From contig NZ_QRDV01000006.1 in NCBI RefSeq assembly GCF_003386165.1, positions 124,001 through 188,000 on the forward strand: DNA of 64,000 nucleotides, written 5' to 3'. This document shows positions 1 to 7,289 of the stretch, one piece after another. The stretch is from Winogradskyella eximia (lineage in GTDB: Bacteria; Bacteroidota; Bacteroidia; Flavobacteriales; Flavobacteriaceae). The notes below the pieces were generated by a model. It saw only the letters and a program-made list of their open reading frames with translations, made no database searches and was not told the origin of the DNA. Numbering within the stretch: position 1 is the stretch's first letter; each line of letters opens with the position of its first letter. Made by a program: the position numbers and the translations under genes.

Positions 1-138
1 ATCATTTTTAATAAAGGAGAAGTGAGAAAGGTTTTTGTAAAATGTTCTCTGTTTTATAGCATTGTTAATCAGTAATCCAATAGTCCAAGATACAAATGTG
101 AGTACTATAGCATTTAAAAAATAAACTAAAATAATCAC
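1..138 (-). CDS. Partial small membrane protein, N-terminus only
   Basis: An open frame starts with GTG at position 138, directly after the stop codon of the deoxynucleoside kinase gene (TAA at 139-141), and runs off the left edge of the window. The 46 visible residues begin with a long hydrophobic segment (VIILVYFLNAIVLTFVSW and onward), then a basic stretch (IKQRTFYKN). This suggests one N-terminal membrane helix followed by a cytoplasmic part. The 0-bp spacing indicates it is the third gene of the minus-strand operon with the kinase and the secreted protein upstream. GTG is inferred as start because no ATG occurs nearby in frame. I do not recognise the family. Confidence 0.5.
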   Translation of the reverse strand, partial: MIILVYFLNAIVLTFVSWTIGLLINNAIKQRTFYKNLSHFSFIKND

Positions 139-753
139 TTAAAATAAGCCATTAATCTCAGCATCAATTCTATTAATAATATCACCTAAATCTTCAGGAT
201 TAGCCACAAAATCAAGATTATCTACATCAATAATTAATAAGTTACCCTTATCGTATTTAGAGATCCAAGCTTCGTAACGTTCGTTTAATCGGCTTAAATA
301 ATCGATACTAATGGTGTTTTCATAATCACGACCTCTTTTATGAATTTGAGCGACTAAATTAGGAATAGAACTACGTAAATAAATTAATAAGTCTGGACCT
401 TTTACAAAAGACTCCATAAGCTCAAATAACGACGAATAGTTCTCAAAATCACGATTGGTCATTAAGCCCATGGCGTGAAGGTTAGGTGCAAAAATATGTG
501 CATCTTCGTAAATGGTTCTGTCTTGAATGATATCTTTTCCGCTGTCGTGGATTTGGTTGACTTGGCGAAATCTACTGTTTAAGAAATAGACTTGTAGATT
601 AAAGCTCCAGCGTTCCATCTGATTGTAAAAATCATCTAAATACGGATTGTCAACCACATCTTCTAATTGTGCTTCCCATTTAAAGTGTTTAGCAAGTAAT
701 TTTGTGAGTGTAGTTTTTCCAGCTCCTATATTTCCAGCAACAGCAACATGCAT
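139..753 (-). CDS. Deoxynucleoside kinase
   Basis: A 204-aa kinase of the dCK/dGK/TK2 family that phosphorylates salvaged deoxynucleosides in the cytoplasm. The P-loop GNIGAGKTT is at residues 7-15, the family DRT motif is D78-R79-T80 with the following YEDAHIF, and the arginine-rich lid RGRDYE is near residue 139. Length fits the bacterial dNK family. The ATG lies 3 bp after the stop of the upstream secreted protein gene, so the two are probably co-transcribed. Substrate preference (dA, dG or dC) cannot be read from the sequence. Confidence 0.93.
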   Translation of the reverse strand: MHVAVAGNIGAGKTTLTKLLAKHFKWEAQLEDVVDNPYLDDFYNQMERWSFNLQVYFLNSRFRQVNQIHDSGKDIIQDRTIYEDAHIFAPNLHAMGLMTNRDFENYSSLFELMESFVKGPDLLIYLRSSIPNLVAQIHKRGRDYENTISIDYLSRLNERYEAWISKYDKGNLLIIDVDNLDFVANPEDLGDIINRIDAEINGLF

Positions 754-756
754 AAT

Positions 757-1554
757 CTATTCTATTTTTAATTGGTAATAACGTAGTAAATTTTCGTCGT
801 AAATATACACCGTTTCGTTGGTTACCAAAAACTGTTTTATTAACATTTTTGGAAGTTGAATAGGTTGAATTTTAGTATCATTTTTTTCTAAGATAAATAA
901 TGATGTCTCTTTTTTTAATACTAAATGTGCTTCGTTAAATGCTAAACTTTCGTAACCTATATTTTTTATTTTATGAATTAAACTTCCAAAATAACTATAT
1001 ACAAACAGATAATTTTGGGTCAGTAAATAACAATAATTATAGTCGCTCTTTAAATCTAATACTTCAGATTGAACAGGAACCGTTTTAAGTTTTAGTTTTT
1101 TTGTTTTGTAATCGTACAATTCTAGGTATTGAAAATCTGCGTTAAAGATCCAAATGGTATTATCATAACCAGAAGATACAAAGGACACATTTTTATAAGG
1201 TTGTGTAGTATTAAAGTCGATTTTTGAAATCTCAGCCAAACGATTATCTAAAATCACAACGGTATTAAAATCTTTATAAAAAAGATTAATTTTTAACGGA
1301 TTAAATGTATTTGCAGAAGTTATTTCTCCCAGTTGGAAATTAGAATAAGTAATTATGGTATCCTTTGTTTTTTTGAAAAATGAATTGTTTTCAGTAGCAT
1401 AATATAATGTGTCAAAATTATCAATGCCATAAAGGGCTTTCGCTTTTATTTTTAAAGAGTCTGTTAAAGTCGCTTTGATTTGTTGTTCTGTTTTCACTTG
1501 AGTAAAGCAGAAGCAACTAAAAAATAAAACAAATAATAAGACTACCTTTTGCAT
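757..1554 (-). CDS. Secreted hypothetical protein, possible beta-propeller
   Basis: A 265-aa protein with a clear signal peptide (MQKVVLLFVLFFSCFCFTQ). The mature part is a run of short beta-rich segments with alternating aromatic and charged residues, such as YLELYDYKTKKLKL, YCYLLTQNYLFVYS and TVYIYDENLLRYY, which read like irregular propeller blades. No catalytic motif is visible. It is followed after 3 bp by the deoxynucleoside kinase gene on the same strand. I do not recognise a named family; export to the periplasm or outer membrane is inferred from the signal peptide only. Confidence 0.75.
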   Translation of the reverse strand: MQKVVLLFVLFFSCFCFTQVKTEQQIKATLTDSLKIKAKALYGIDNFDTLYYATENNSFFKKTKDTIITYSNFQLGEITSANTFNPLKINLFYKDFNTVVILDNRLAEISKIDFNTTQPYKNVSFVSSGYDNTIWIFNADFQYLELYDYKTKKLKLKTVPVQSEVLDLKSDYNYCYLLTQNYLFVYSYFGSLIHKIKNIGYESLAFNEAHLVLKKETSLFILEKNDTKIQPIQLPKMLIKQFLVTNETVYIYDENLLRYYQLKIE

Positions 1555-1683
1555 GTTTGTGTGAGAATAAGCTTGAAAAATACGAAAATAAGATCAGTTT
1601 TTTCAGAAAGAATCGGTAGGTTTTGCTGTAACTGTGTAAAGCGAGAGTGAAATTTAGCGGGTATTTAAATTGATGACAGATTT

Positions 1684-2367
1684 TTAATCCGTCAGTTTGT
1701 ACCCAAACCCACGCACATTTATAATTTGAATGCTATCATCTTTTTTTAGTTTTTTGCGAAGTTTGGTAATAAATACATCCATACTTCTAGCAGAGAAAAA
1801 ATCATCTGTTCCCCAAAGTTTATTCAAAATTAAAGAGCGATCTAAAACTTGGTTTTTGTTTTTTATGAGGTGAAATAATAAATGTGCTTCTCTATGAGTT
1901 AGTGGTGTACCGTCTTCATTTTTATACTTTAATTGTTGCTTAGGGAAATCGAAACTAAATGCACCGATCATTATCGTTTCTGATGCTTTTTGAGTCTTCG
2001 TCCTATCCACCAAATTATGAACTCTAACAATGAGTTCTTCCATGCTAAATGGTTTTTTAAGGTAATCGTTACCTCCAATAGAAAAACCTTCAACCACATC
2101 TGCTGTTTGCGATTTTGCTGTTAAAAATATAATAGGAATAGTTTCATCAATTGCTCTAATTTCTTTGGCTAGTGTAAAACCATCTTTCTTTGGCATCATA
2201 ACATCCAATACTAAAATTTCAGGAGATTCTGATTCGTATTTCTTTAATGCGACTTCACCATTTTCACAAAGTGTAACTTCAAAATCTCTAGTTTCTAAAC
2301 TTTCTTTGATAATTTGTCCTAAAGCGGCTTCATCTTCAGCCAATAAGAGTTTAATTTTATTAGCCAT
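1684..2367 (-). CDS. OmpR-family response regulator, RprY-like
   Basis: A 227-aa two-component response regulator. The receiver domain covers about residues 5-120, with the acidic pair E11/D12, phosphoacceptor D55 in LVLDVMMP, T83 in FLTAK and K105 in YLKKPF. The C-terminal winged-helix DNA-binding domain spans about residues 130-227 (LTHREAHLLFHL, MDVFITKLRKKL, GFGYKL). The ATG overlaps the end of the histidine kinase gene by 8 bp, showing translational coupling. Length and order of the pair resemble RprX/RprY of Bacteroides. A tandem direct repeat at 3939-3964 is its most likely binding site, by inference. Confidence 0.93.
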   Translation of the reverse strand: MANKIKLLLAEDEAALGQIIKESLETRDFEVTLCENGEVALKKYESESPEILVLDVMMPKKDGFTLAKEIRAIDETIPIIFLTAKSQTADVVEGFSIGGNDYLKKPFSMEELIVRVHNLVDRTKTQKASETIMIGAFSFDFPKQQLKYKNEDGTPLTHREAHLLFHLIKNKNQVLDRSLILNKLWGTDDFFSARSMDVFITKLRKKLKKDDSIQIINVRGFGYKLTD

Positions 2368-3898
2368 TTGGAAGTGTGATTTTAAAGGTTGTTGAATTTT
2401 TATTTAGTTCTAAGTTGATTGAGCCATTATGCTTTTCAATAATGGTTTTGGTGTAGTATAAGCCAATGCCAAAACCTTTTACATCATGTGTATTCCCTTT
2501 TGGAACGCGATAGAATTGTTCGAAAATCTGGTCTTTATTTGCCTTAGTTAAGCTGCTTCCGTTGTCTGAAATTAGAATGTCAAAATTATTGTTCTTAGTC
2601 AATAAGTCAATGGTTATAATATCTCCACCATATTTTACAGCATTATCTAACACATTATTTAATGCGTTTTCTATATGAAAAATATCAGCATTAATAACCA
2701 TACTTTCAAGCTGCATATTGTTATTGAATGTTTTATCTGGAAATTGCATTTTATATCTATTAATTAAGGCTTCAAGTAATGTGATAAGTTCAAATTTTTC
2801 TTTGTTCAGTTCTAAACTGTCACTATCTAAGGTTGCGGTTTCTAATAGCTTCTCGACCATAACATTCAACTTTCCTAATTGCTCCGAAGACATGTTGAGG
2901 TATTTTTTAGTTTTGGCTTTATCGTCAATAGCATTAAAATTGCTAATACTTTCTAATGCTGCACTAATGGTGGCAATTGGGGTTTTAAACTCGTGAGTAA
3001 TATTACTGATAAGGTCATTTTTAACTTCGGCGAGTTGCTTTTGGTGTTTAATGATTTTTAACAGATAGAATAGACAACTTATTATGGCTAAAACTAAGAG
3101 GGTTGAAATTAAGATGCCTCCGATCATGCGATATAAAATAGCTTTTGTTGTATTGGTAAATAAAATGGTTAAAAAGGTACTTTTTGGAAGGAATCTAGAT
3201 TTTGTGTCTGTTTGCAAATAATCATCAGACATATGGTTAGGGTCAAATTCTGGTAAGGATCCGTTTACCCTAAAAAAATCAACGTCACGTTCGATGTCTT
3301 TATAATCTAAATAAAAGTCGACATTAATGCTTTTGCGTTCTAACTCTTTAGCTATTAATTCTTCCACAGCCTTAACATCGAGTGTGTCATTTTTTATCGA
3401 AATCATCACTTTAGAGGTGAGAAATTCGGCGTTTTTTAAATTGACATCTTTATTGTTATTTTTTAGACTATCTATTTTTAATTTGAATTGCTCTGCTGAT
3501 AAGGGGTTATGTTTTTTATCATATGCATTTGACATTGAATCTGCTTTAAATCCTCTAAACACAGTTATGCCTTCAATAGTATTTTTGTCTAATGAATCAA
3601 GGTTTGTAAACTCATTTTTAGATTCATCAATGGTTTTAAAAAAATTTTCCAGCTCACCACCTTCTTCGAAAGCATTTTTTTGTTGGTCGCCTTCAAGAAT
3701 AACACCAATAGTGGTACGCTCTGCTAAAGCTGCATAATAATCATCAACCGCTTTATCTAAGCTTATTTGCACGTCGTTTATCAGCTGCTGCTTATTGGTT
3801 TGATAGTTTTTGTAGTTCCAATAGAATTGTATACCAATGGTAGCTATAATTACAGCTACGATAGTATATAATATCCATTTGTATCTATTGTCATTCAT
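2360..3898 (-). CDS. Membrane sensor histidine kinase, RprX-like
   Basis: A 512-aa kinase with an N-terminal membrane helix (residues 8-27), a periplasmic sensor region of about 225 residues, and a second helix (about 255-282). The HisKA domain carries H302 in ITHEFKTPIAT, and the ATPase domain has an N box (NVLDNAVKYGG), a G1 box (DNGSS) and a G2 box (GFGIGLYYTK). No HAMP domain is obvious between helix two and the H box. The gene is upstream of and overlaps its response regulator. A full promoter ends 4-5 bp before the ATG, so its mRNA is probably leaderless. The signal sensed is unknown. Confidence 0.93.
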   Translation of the reverse strand: MNDNRYKWILYTIVAVIIATIGIQFYWNYKNYQTNKQQLINDVQISLDKAVDDYYAALAERTTIGVILEGDQQKNAFEEGGELENFFKTIDESKNEFTNLDSLDKNTIEGITVFRGFKADSMSNAYDKKHNPLSAEQFKLKIDSLKNNNKDVNLKNAEFLTSKVMISIKNDTLDVKAVEELIAKELERKSINVDFYLDYKDIERDVDFFRVNGSLPEFDPNHMSDDYLQTDTKSRFLPKSTFLTILFTNTTKAILYRMIGGILISTLLVLAIISCLFYLLKIIKHQKQLAEVKNDLISNITHEFKTPIATISAALESISNFNAIDDKAKTKKYLNMSSEQLGKLNVMVEKLLETATLDSDSLELNKEKFELITLLEALINRYKMQFPDKTFNNNMQLESMVINADIFHIENALNNVLDNAVKYGGDIITIDLLTKNNNFDILISDNGSSLTKANKDQIFEQFYRVPKGNTHDVKGFGIGLYYTKTIIEKHNGSINLELNKNSTTFKITLPNG

Positions 3899-3902
3899 AT
3901 TT

Positions 3903-3932
3903 CAAATGTATAACGTAAAAATTTATAATCAA
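3903..3932 (-). promoter_or_regulatory. Promoter of the histidine kinase gene
   Basis: Read on the minus strand, TTG at 3932-3930 is followed after exactly 19 bp by TACATTTG at 3910-3903, a full match to the Bacteroidota sigma-ABfr consensus TTG/TAnnTTTG. The kinase ATG starts at 3898, where transcription would be expected to begin, so the transcript has little or no leader. Confidence 0.75.
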
Positions 3933-3938
3933 CGCTCT

Positions 3939-3964
3939 GTTAACAGACGTTAACACTCGTTAAC
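3939..3964. promoter_or_regulatory. Three GTTAAC direct repeats, candidate response-regulator site
   Basis: GTTAAC occurs at 3939, 3949 and 3959, a period of exactly 10 bp, with 4-bp spacers AGAC and ACTC. Tandem hexamers on one helix face are the usual site type for OmpR-family regulators. The array ends 7 bp upstream of the kinase -33 element on one side and abuts the -33 position of the rightward promoter on the other, an activator position for both. That the neighbouring RprY-like regulator binds here is inference. Confidence 0.65.
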
Positions 3965-3994
3965 TTAAAAGACTGAATAGTGTTCTGATATTTG
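3965..3994 (+). promoter_or_regulatory. Rightward promoter, weak match
   Basis: GATATTTG at 3987-3994 differs from TAnnTTTG by one base, and TTA at 3965-3967 lies 19 bp upstream where TTG is expected. A degenerate core promoter right beside the GTTAAC array fits a promoter that needs an activator. The next ATG is at 4024. Confidence 0.5.
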
Positions 3995-4023
3995 TAAGGT
4001 ATTAATTATAAAACCATATTAAA

Positions 4024-4398
4024 ATGAAAAATGTACTTACTTTTTTAATAGTCTTAATAACTATTAGTGGATTTAGTCAAACAAATGATGTAACTAAAAA
4101 CAATCAAGAAAATACAAAAATGGACTATAACAGTCTCGACTTTGTTATTACAGTCAATTCATTAAAAGAACTAGAGTCTGAATTAAACATTAAAGAATTG
4201 GAAGACATATTTGAAGACTCAAAAGAGTTTAAGAACGTCTCTTTTAAATTGGTTTGTAAAGCTATTGGATATACAGAAGACAATAAGAAATCAGTGTCTT
4301 TTAAAATTGAAAGCAATACAGATGATAAAACCTTTTTATTAAGTCGAATTCAGAAACTTAAAGACTTAGGTGTTAATTATTACACAAACAATAATTAA
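4024..4398 (+). CDS. Small secreted protein of unknown function
   Basis: A 124-aa protein with signal peptide MKNVLTFLIVLITISGFSQ. The mature part is polar, with an alpha/beta pattern (SLKELESELNIKELEDIFEDS, then SFKLVCKAIGY, then VSFKIESNT) and one cysteine. No family is recognised. It is the first gene after the promoter shared with the two-component system, and it is followed by a GLPGLI gene after only 11 bp, so it probably belongs to the same response. It could be a small periplasmic partner or sensor ligand, but nothing in the sequence decides this. Confidence 0.7.
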   Translation: MKNVLTFLIVLITISGFSQTNDVTKNNQENTKMDYNSLDFVITVNSLKELESELNIKELEDIFEDSKEFKNVSFKLVCKAIGYTEDNKKSVSFKIESNTDDKTFLLSRIQKLKDLGVNYYTNNN

Positions 4399-4409
4399 AA
4401 ATCAATAAG

Positions 4410-5261
4410 ATGACAACAATAATAAGAATTATGATTATTGCGTTTATGGTAGTCCTATCTACTGTTAACGCACAAGATTTTCAAGGAGTGGCGACTTACA
4501 AAACACATCGCGATTTTGATATTAAAATGGATAGCACCAAAATGAATGATGCTATGCAGAAGCAAATGATGGAAATGATGAAGAAGCAATTCCAAAAAAC
4601 CTATACATTAACTTTTGATAAGTCTTCATCTCTATATCAGCAAGAAGCGGAATTAGATAAGCCACAAGTTGGTGGTGGTTTTCAGATGTCTTTTGGGAAT
4701 AGTGAATCTGATGTGTTTTATAAAAATATAAAAGACAAAAATTATGTTGATCAAAAGGAAACGATGGGAAAAAAATTCCTTATTAAAGATTCTATTTCGC
4801 CCATAGTATGGAAATTAGAATCTGATACGAAACATATTGGTGAGTACATGTGTTTTAAAGCGACTTATACCAAGGAGGTGCCTAAAAATAAGTTCGACTT
4901 TAAGAGCAATTCAAATGTAGATGAAGAGAATGAAGAGGAAGAGGAACCCGAAATGATAGAACGTACTATTACGGCTTGGTATACACCTCAGATTCCGGTG
5001 AGTAATGGACCAGCAAAATACCAAGGGCTTCCTGGTCTAATTTTAGAAATACATGATGGAAAACTCACTATTATTTGTAGTAGAATTGTAATTAACCCAG
5101 AGGAAAAAGTTGACATTGAAGTACCAGAGAAAGGTAAAGAGGTTACTCAAAAAGAGTATAATGATATAATGGATAAAAAAAGTAAAGAAATGATGGAGAG
5201 GTATGCTCCTAGAAAAGGTAGTAAAAGTGGTGAAGGTATTTTTATAAGTATTGGAGGATAA
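4410..5261 (+). CDS. GLPGLI family secreted protein (copy 1)
   Basis: A 283-aa exported protein with signal peptide ending near residue 22 (VNAQ), followed by DFQGVATYKT. The family signature WYTPQIPV...YQGLPGLILEI is near residue 193-215. Two cysteines conserved in all three copies (EYMCFKAT and TIICSRIVINP) may form a disulfide. An acidic insert (ENEEEEEPE) separates the halves. GLPGLI proteins (TIGR01200 type) are known only from Bacteroidota, are often next to TonB-receptor-like proteins, and have no established biochemical role. It is transcribed with the preceding small protein. Confidence 0.9.
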   Translation: MTTIIRIMIIAFMVVLSTVNAQDFQGVATYKTHRDFDIKMDSTKMNDAMQKQMMEMMKKQFQKTYTLTFDKSSSLYQQEAELDKPQVGGGFQMSFGNSESDVFYKNIKDKNYVDQKETMGKKFLIKDSISPIVWKLESDTKHIGEYMCFKATYTKEVPKNKFDFKSNSNVDEENEEEEEPEMIERTITAWYTPQIPVSNGPAKYQGLPGLILEIHDGKLTIICSRIVINPEEKVDIEVPEKGKEVTQKEYNDIMDKKSKEMMERYAPRKGSKSGEGIFISIGG

Positions 5262-5343
5262 TGATCTTATTTGTTTATAGTCAAAAGGTTAGTTGATTTT
5301 AAATTTGATAGATGTACTGTTAATTTTGTGGTAAATCGAAATA

Positions 5344-5379
5344 ATTTGTTTAACATATCAATATATTTGTTAAACAAAT
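5344..5379. repeat. 12-bp perfect inverted repeat over the copy-2 promoter
   Basis: ATTTGTTTAACA at 5344-5355 and TGTTAAACAAAT at 5368-5379 are exact reverse complements separated by 12 bp. The right arm overlaps the end of a perfect -7 box, TATATTTG at 5362-5369. The arms contain TTTAAC, related to the GTTAAC hexamer of the upstream array. A bound dimer here would interfere with or modulate transcription; alternatively it is a hairpin in the early transcript. Confidence 0.5.
5362..5369 (+). promoter_or_regulatory. -7 box of GLPGLI copy 2
   Basis: TATATTTG matches TAnnTTTG exactly, 28 bp before the ATG at 5398. No TTG is present 19 bp upstream; the only nearby TTG is 13 bp away, so the -33 element is weak. 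Confidence 0.5.
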
Positions 5380-5397
5380 AATTTAACTCAGTTTATT

Positions 5398-6231
5398 ATG
5401 AAATCAATTTTACTAAAGTTCAGTGTAATCTTTCTTGTGATACTTTTATCTAGTGGTTTTACACCAAAGAAAAATAAAAGTGTTCAAGATTTTCAAGGTA
5501 AAGCTTATTATTTTTCAAAAGCTAAGATGGATTTAGGAACTTGGGGAGCGAGGTTAAATGAAGGTCAGAAAAAGGAAGTCGAAGCTCGATTAAAAAATCG
5601 ATTGCAAAAAAATTATGTTCTAACTTTTAATAAAGAAGAATCGTTTTTTGAAGAAGAAGATCAATTAGATGCTATGTCTGGAGCAACGGATTCTTGGGGA
5701 AAAAACTTTACACCTGGTCATCAGTATAAAAACGTAAAAACAAATTCTCAGGTCCAAAACCAAGAGTTCTACGGAAAGAATTTTTTAGTAAAAGACAGCT
5801 TACAACCTATTGTATGGGTCATGGGAAAAGAAACGAAAGAAATAGGGAATTATACCTGTTTTAAAGCTACTGCTTCAATACCTACTAATGAGCTTACATG
5901 GTATAATTTTTCTTGGAACAGACTAAATGAGACCGCAGATGATAGTACAAAAGACGATATTGCTATGACAATTGTTGAGGCTTGGTATACTCCACAAATT
6001 CCGGTAGGTCATGGTCCTTTAGAATATTGGGGACTTCCTGGATTGATTTTAGAGGTGAGTGCTGGCAATACAACTATGCTATGTTCTAAGATTATTATCA
6101 ACCCTAAAGAGCAAGTTGAGATTAAAGCACCTGAAAAGGGGAAAATAGTATCAAAGCAAGAATATCAACAAATCATCAGCAAGAAAATGATAGAGTTTAG
6201 AGATAATAGAAGCGGACGGAGACGCGGTTAA
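5398..6231 (+). CDS. GLPGLI family secreted protein (copy 2)
   Basis: A 277-aa paralogue of its neighbours. It has a signal peptide (MKSILLKFSVIFLVILLSSGF), the start DFQGKAYYFSKAKMDL, the conserved cysteines in NYTCFKAT and TMLCSKIIINP, and the signature WYTPQIPVGHGPLEYWGLPGLILEV. The C-terminus is strongly basic (RDNRSGRRRG). It has its own promoter and an inverted repeat in the 136-bp gap upstream. It is closer to copy 3 than to copy 1 (shared KAYYxSKxxMDL and WGLPGLILEV), indicating stepwise tandem duplication. Confidence 0.9.
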   Translation: MKSILLKFSVIFLVILLSSGFTPKKNKSVQDFQGKAYYFSKAKMDLGTWGARLNEGQKKEVEARLKNRLQKNYVLTFNKEESFFEEEDQLDAMSGATDSWGKNFTPGHQYKNVKTNSQVQNQEFYGKNFLVKDSLQPIVWVMGKETKEIGNYTCFKATASIPTNELTWYNFSWNRLNETADDSTKDDIAMTIVEAWYTPQIPVGHGPLEYWGLPGLILEVSAGNTTMLCSKIIINPKEQVEIKAPEKGKIVSKQEYQQIISKKMIEFRDNRSGRRRG

Positions 6232-6235
6232 ATCT

Positions 6236-6282
6236 CTTAACACAAGTTTAACAAACCTAAACTTAACTTTTCTTCATTTTTG
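6236..6282 (+). promoter_or_regulatory. TTAAC-type direct repeats and promoter before GLPGLI copy 3
   Basis: CTTAAC (6236), TTTAAC (6247), CTAAAC (6257) and CTTAAC (6262) form an imperfect direct-repeat array with 11- and 10-bp steps. It lies just upstream of CATTTTTG at 6275-6282, one base off TAnnTTTG. The motif resembles the GTTAAC array at 3939-3964, suggesting the same regulator. The repeats are degenerate in an AT-rich sequence, so chance is not excluded. Confidence 0.4.
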
Positions 6283-6341
6283 AAGTCTTATTGCAGAGAG
6301 ATTAACCAAATTCGTTATTGAATTAAACTAGAATATTAAAA

Positions 6342-7214
6342 ATGAAGAAATTATCACTTAAGATTACATTACTATTAACTGTGTTTTTTGCAGGTTCTAG
6401 TTTGTTTGCTCAAGATTTTCAAGGAAAAGCTTATTACATGTCTAAAACTACAATGGATTTAGATCAATTTGGAGGGCAAGACATGAGCGCGGAACGAAAA
6501 AAGCAAATAATGGAGCGTATGAAGAGTTTCTTAGAAAAGGAATATACGCTTACCTTCAATAAATCTGAATCTATTTATAAAGAAGAAGAAAAATTGGAAG
6601 CTCCTGGTAGTGGAGGCAGAAGAGGTTTTGGATCTAGTTTAACTGGTGGACCAAAATATAAAAACGTTCAAACCAAAGAAATGATTCAGGATCAAGAATT
6701 TTTTGGAAAACAATTTTTAGTTAAGGACGAATTAAAAAATATTGAATGGAAGATGGGTACTGAAACTAAAAAAATTGGTCAGTATACTTGTTTCCAGGCT
6801 ACTGCAACAATAGAGCGAACCGGAATTGATTTTCAGAGTTTTAGAGGTCCAAGAGGAAGAGATCAAAAAAAAGAAGGAGAAAAAGGTAAGGATTCTACTA
6901 ATTCTAATGAGTCTAAAGCACCAAAAACCATAGATGTTGTGGCTTGGTATACTCCTCAAATTCCGGTAAACCAAGGTCCAGATAATTATTGGGGTTTACC
7001 AGGTTTAATTTTAGAGGTTAATGCAGATCGTACTACTATACTTTGTACAAAAATTGTATTAAACCCAACGGAAAAGGAAAGTATTGATAAGCCTAAAAAA
7101 GGAGAAGAGGTTACTCAAGCAGAATACACAGAAATTACGACTAAAAAGATGGAAGAAATGCGCGAAATGTACGGAGGTCGTAACGGCAGAGGCGGAGGAC
7201 GCGGTAGAAACTAA
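6342..7214 (+). CDS. GLPGLI family secreted protein (copy 3)
   Basis: A 290-aa paralogue with a signal peptide ending SSLFAQ, then DFQGKAYYMSKTTMDL. It keeps the cysteines (QYTCFQAT, TILCTKIVLNP) and the signature WYTPQIPVNQGPDNYWGLPGLILEV. It differs in a lysine-rich insert (KKEGEKGKDSTNSNE) and an Arg/Gly-rich tail (GGRNGRGGGRGRN). It is followed after 75 bp by the barrel gene with no visible terminator between, so the two are probably co-transcribed. Confidence 0.9.
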   Translation: MKKLSLKITLLLTVFFAGSSLFAQDFQGKAYYMSKTTMDLDQFGGQDMSAERKKQIMERMKSFLEKEYTLTFNKSESIYKEEEKLEAPGSGGRRGFGSSLTGGPKYKNVQTKEMIQDQEFFGKQFLVKDELKNIEWKMGTETKKIGQYTCFQATATIERTGIDFQSFRGPRGRDQKKEGEKGKDSTNSNESKAPKTIDVVAWYTPQIPVNQGPDNYWGLPGLILEVNADRTTILCTKIVLNPTEKESIDKPKKGEEVTQAEYTEITTKKMEEMREMYGGRNGRGGGRGRN

Positions 7215-7289
7215 GCATAAAACCCATTAGCTTCTATAGAACGCAAAATCTAACCACATTTTATTTTACCAACCAAAGAAAGTATTTAT

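Noticed and set aside
3327..3737. Long open frames on the plus strand inside the histidine kinase gene
   Set aside because: They are mirror frames of a low-GC gene with conserved kinase motifs on the other strand; their products are serine- and leucine-rich without domain features.
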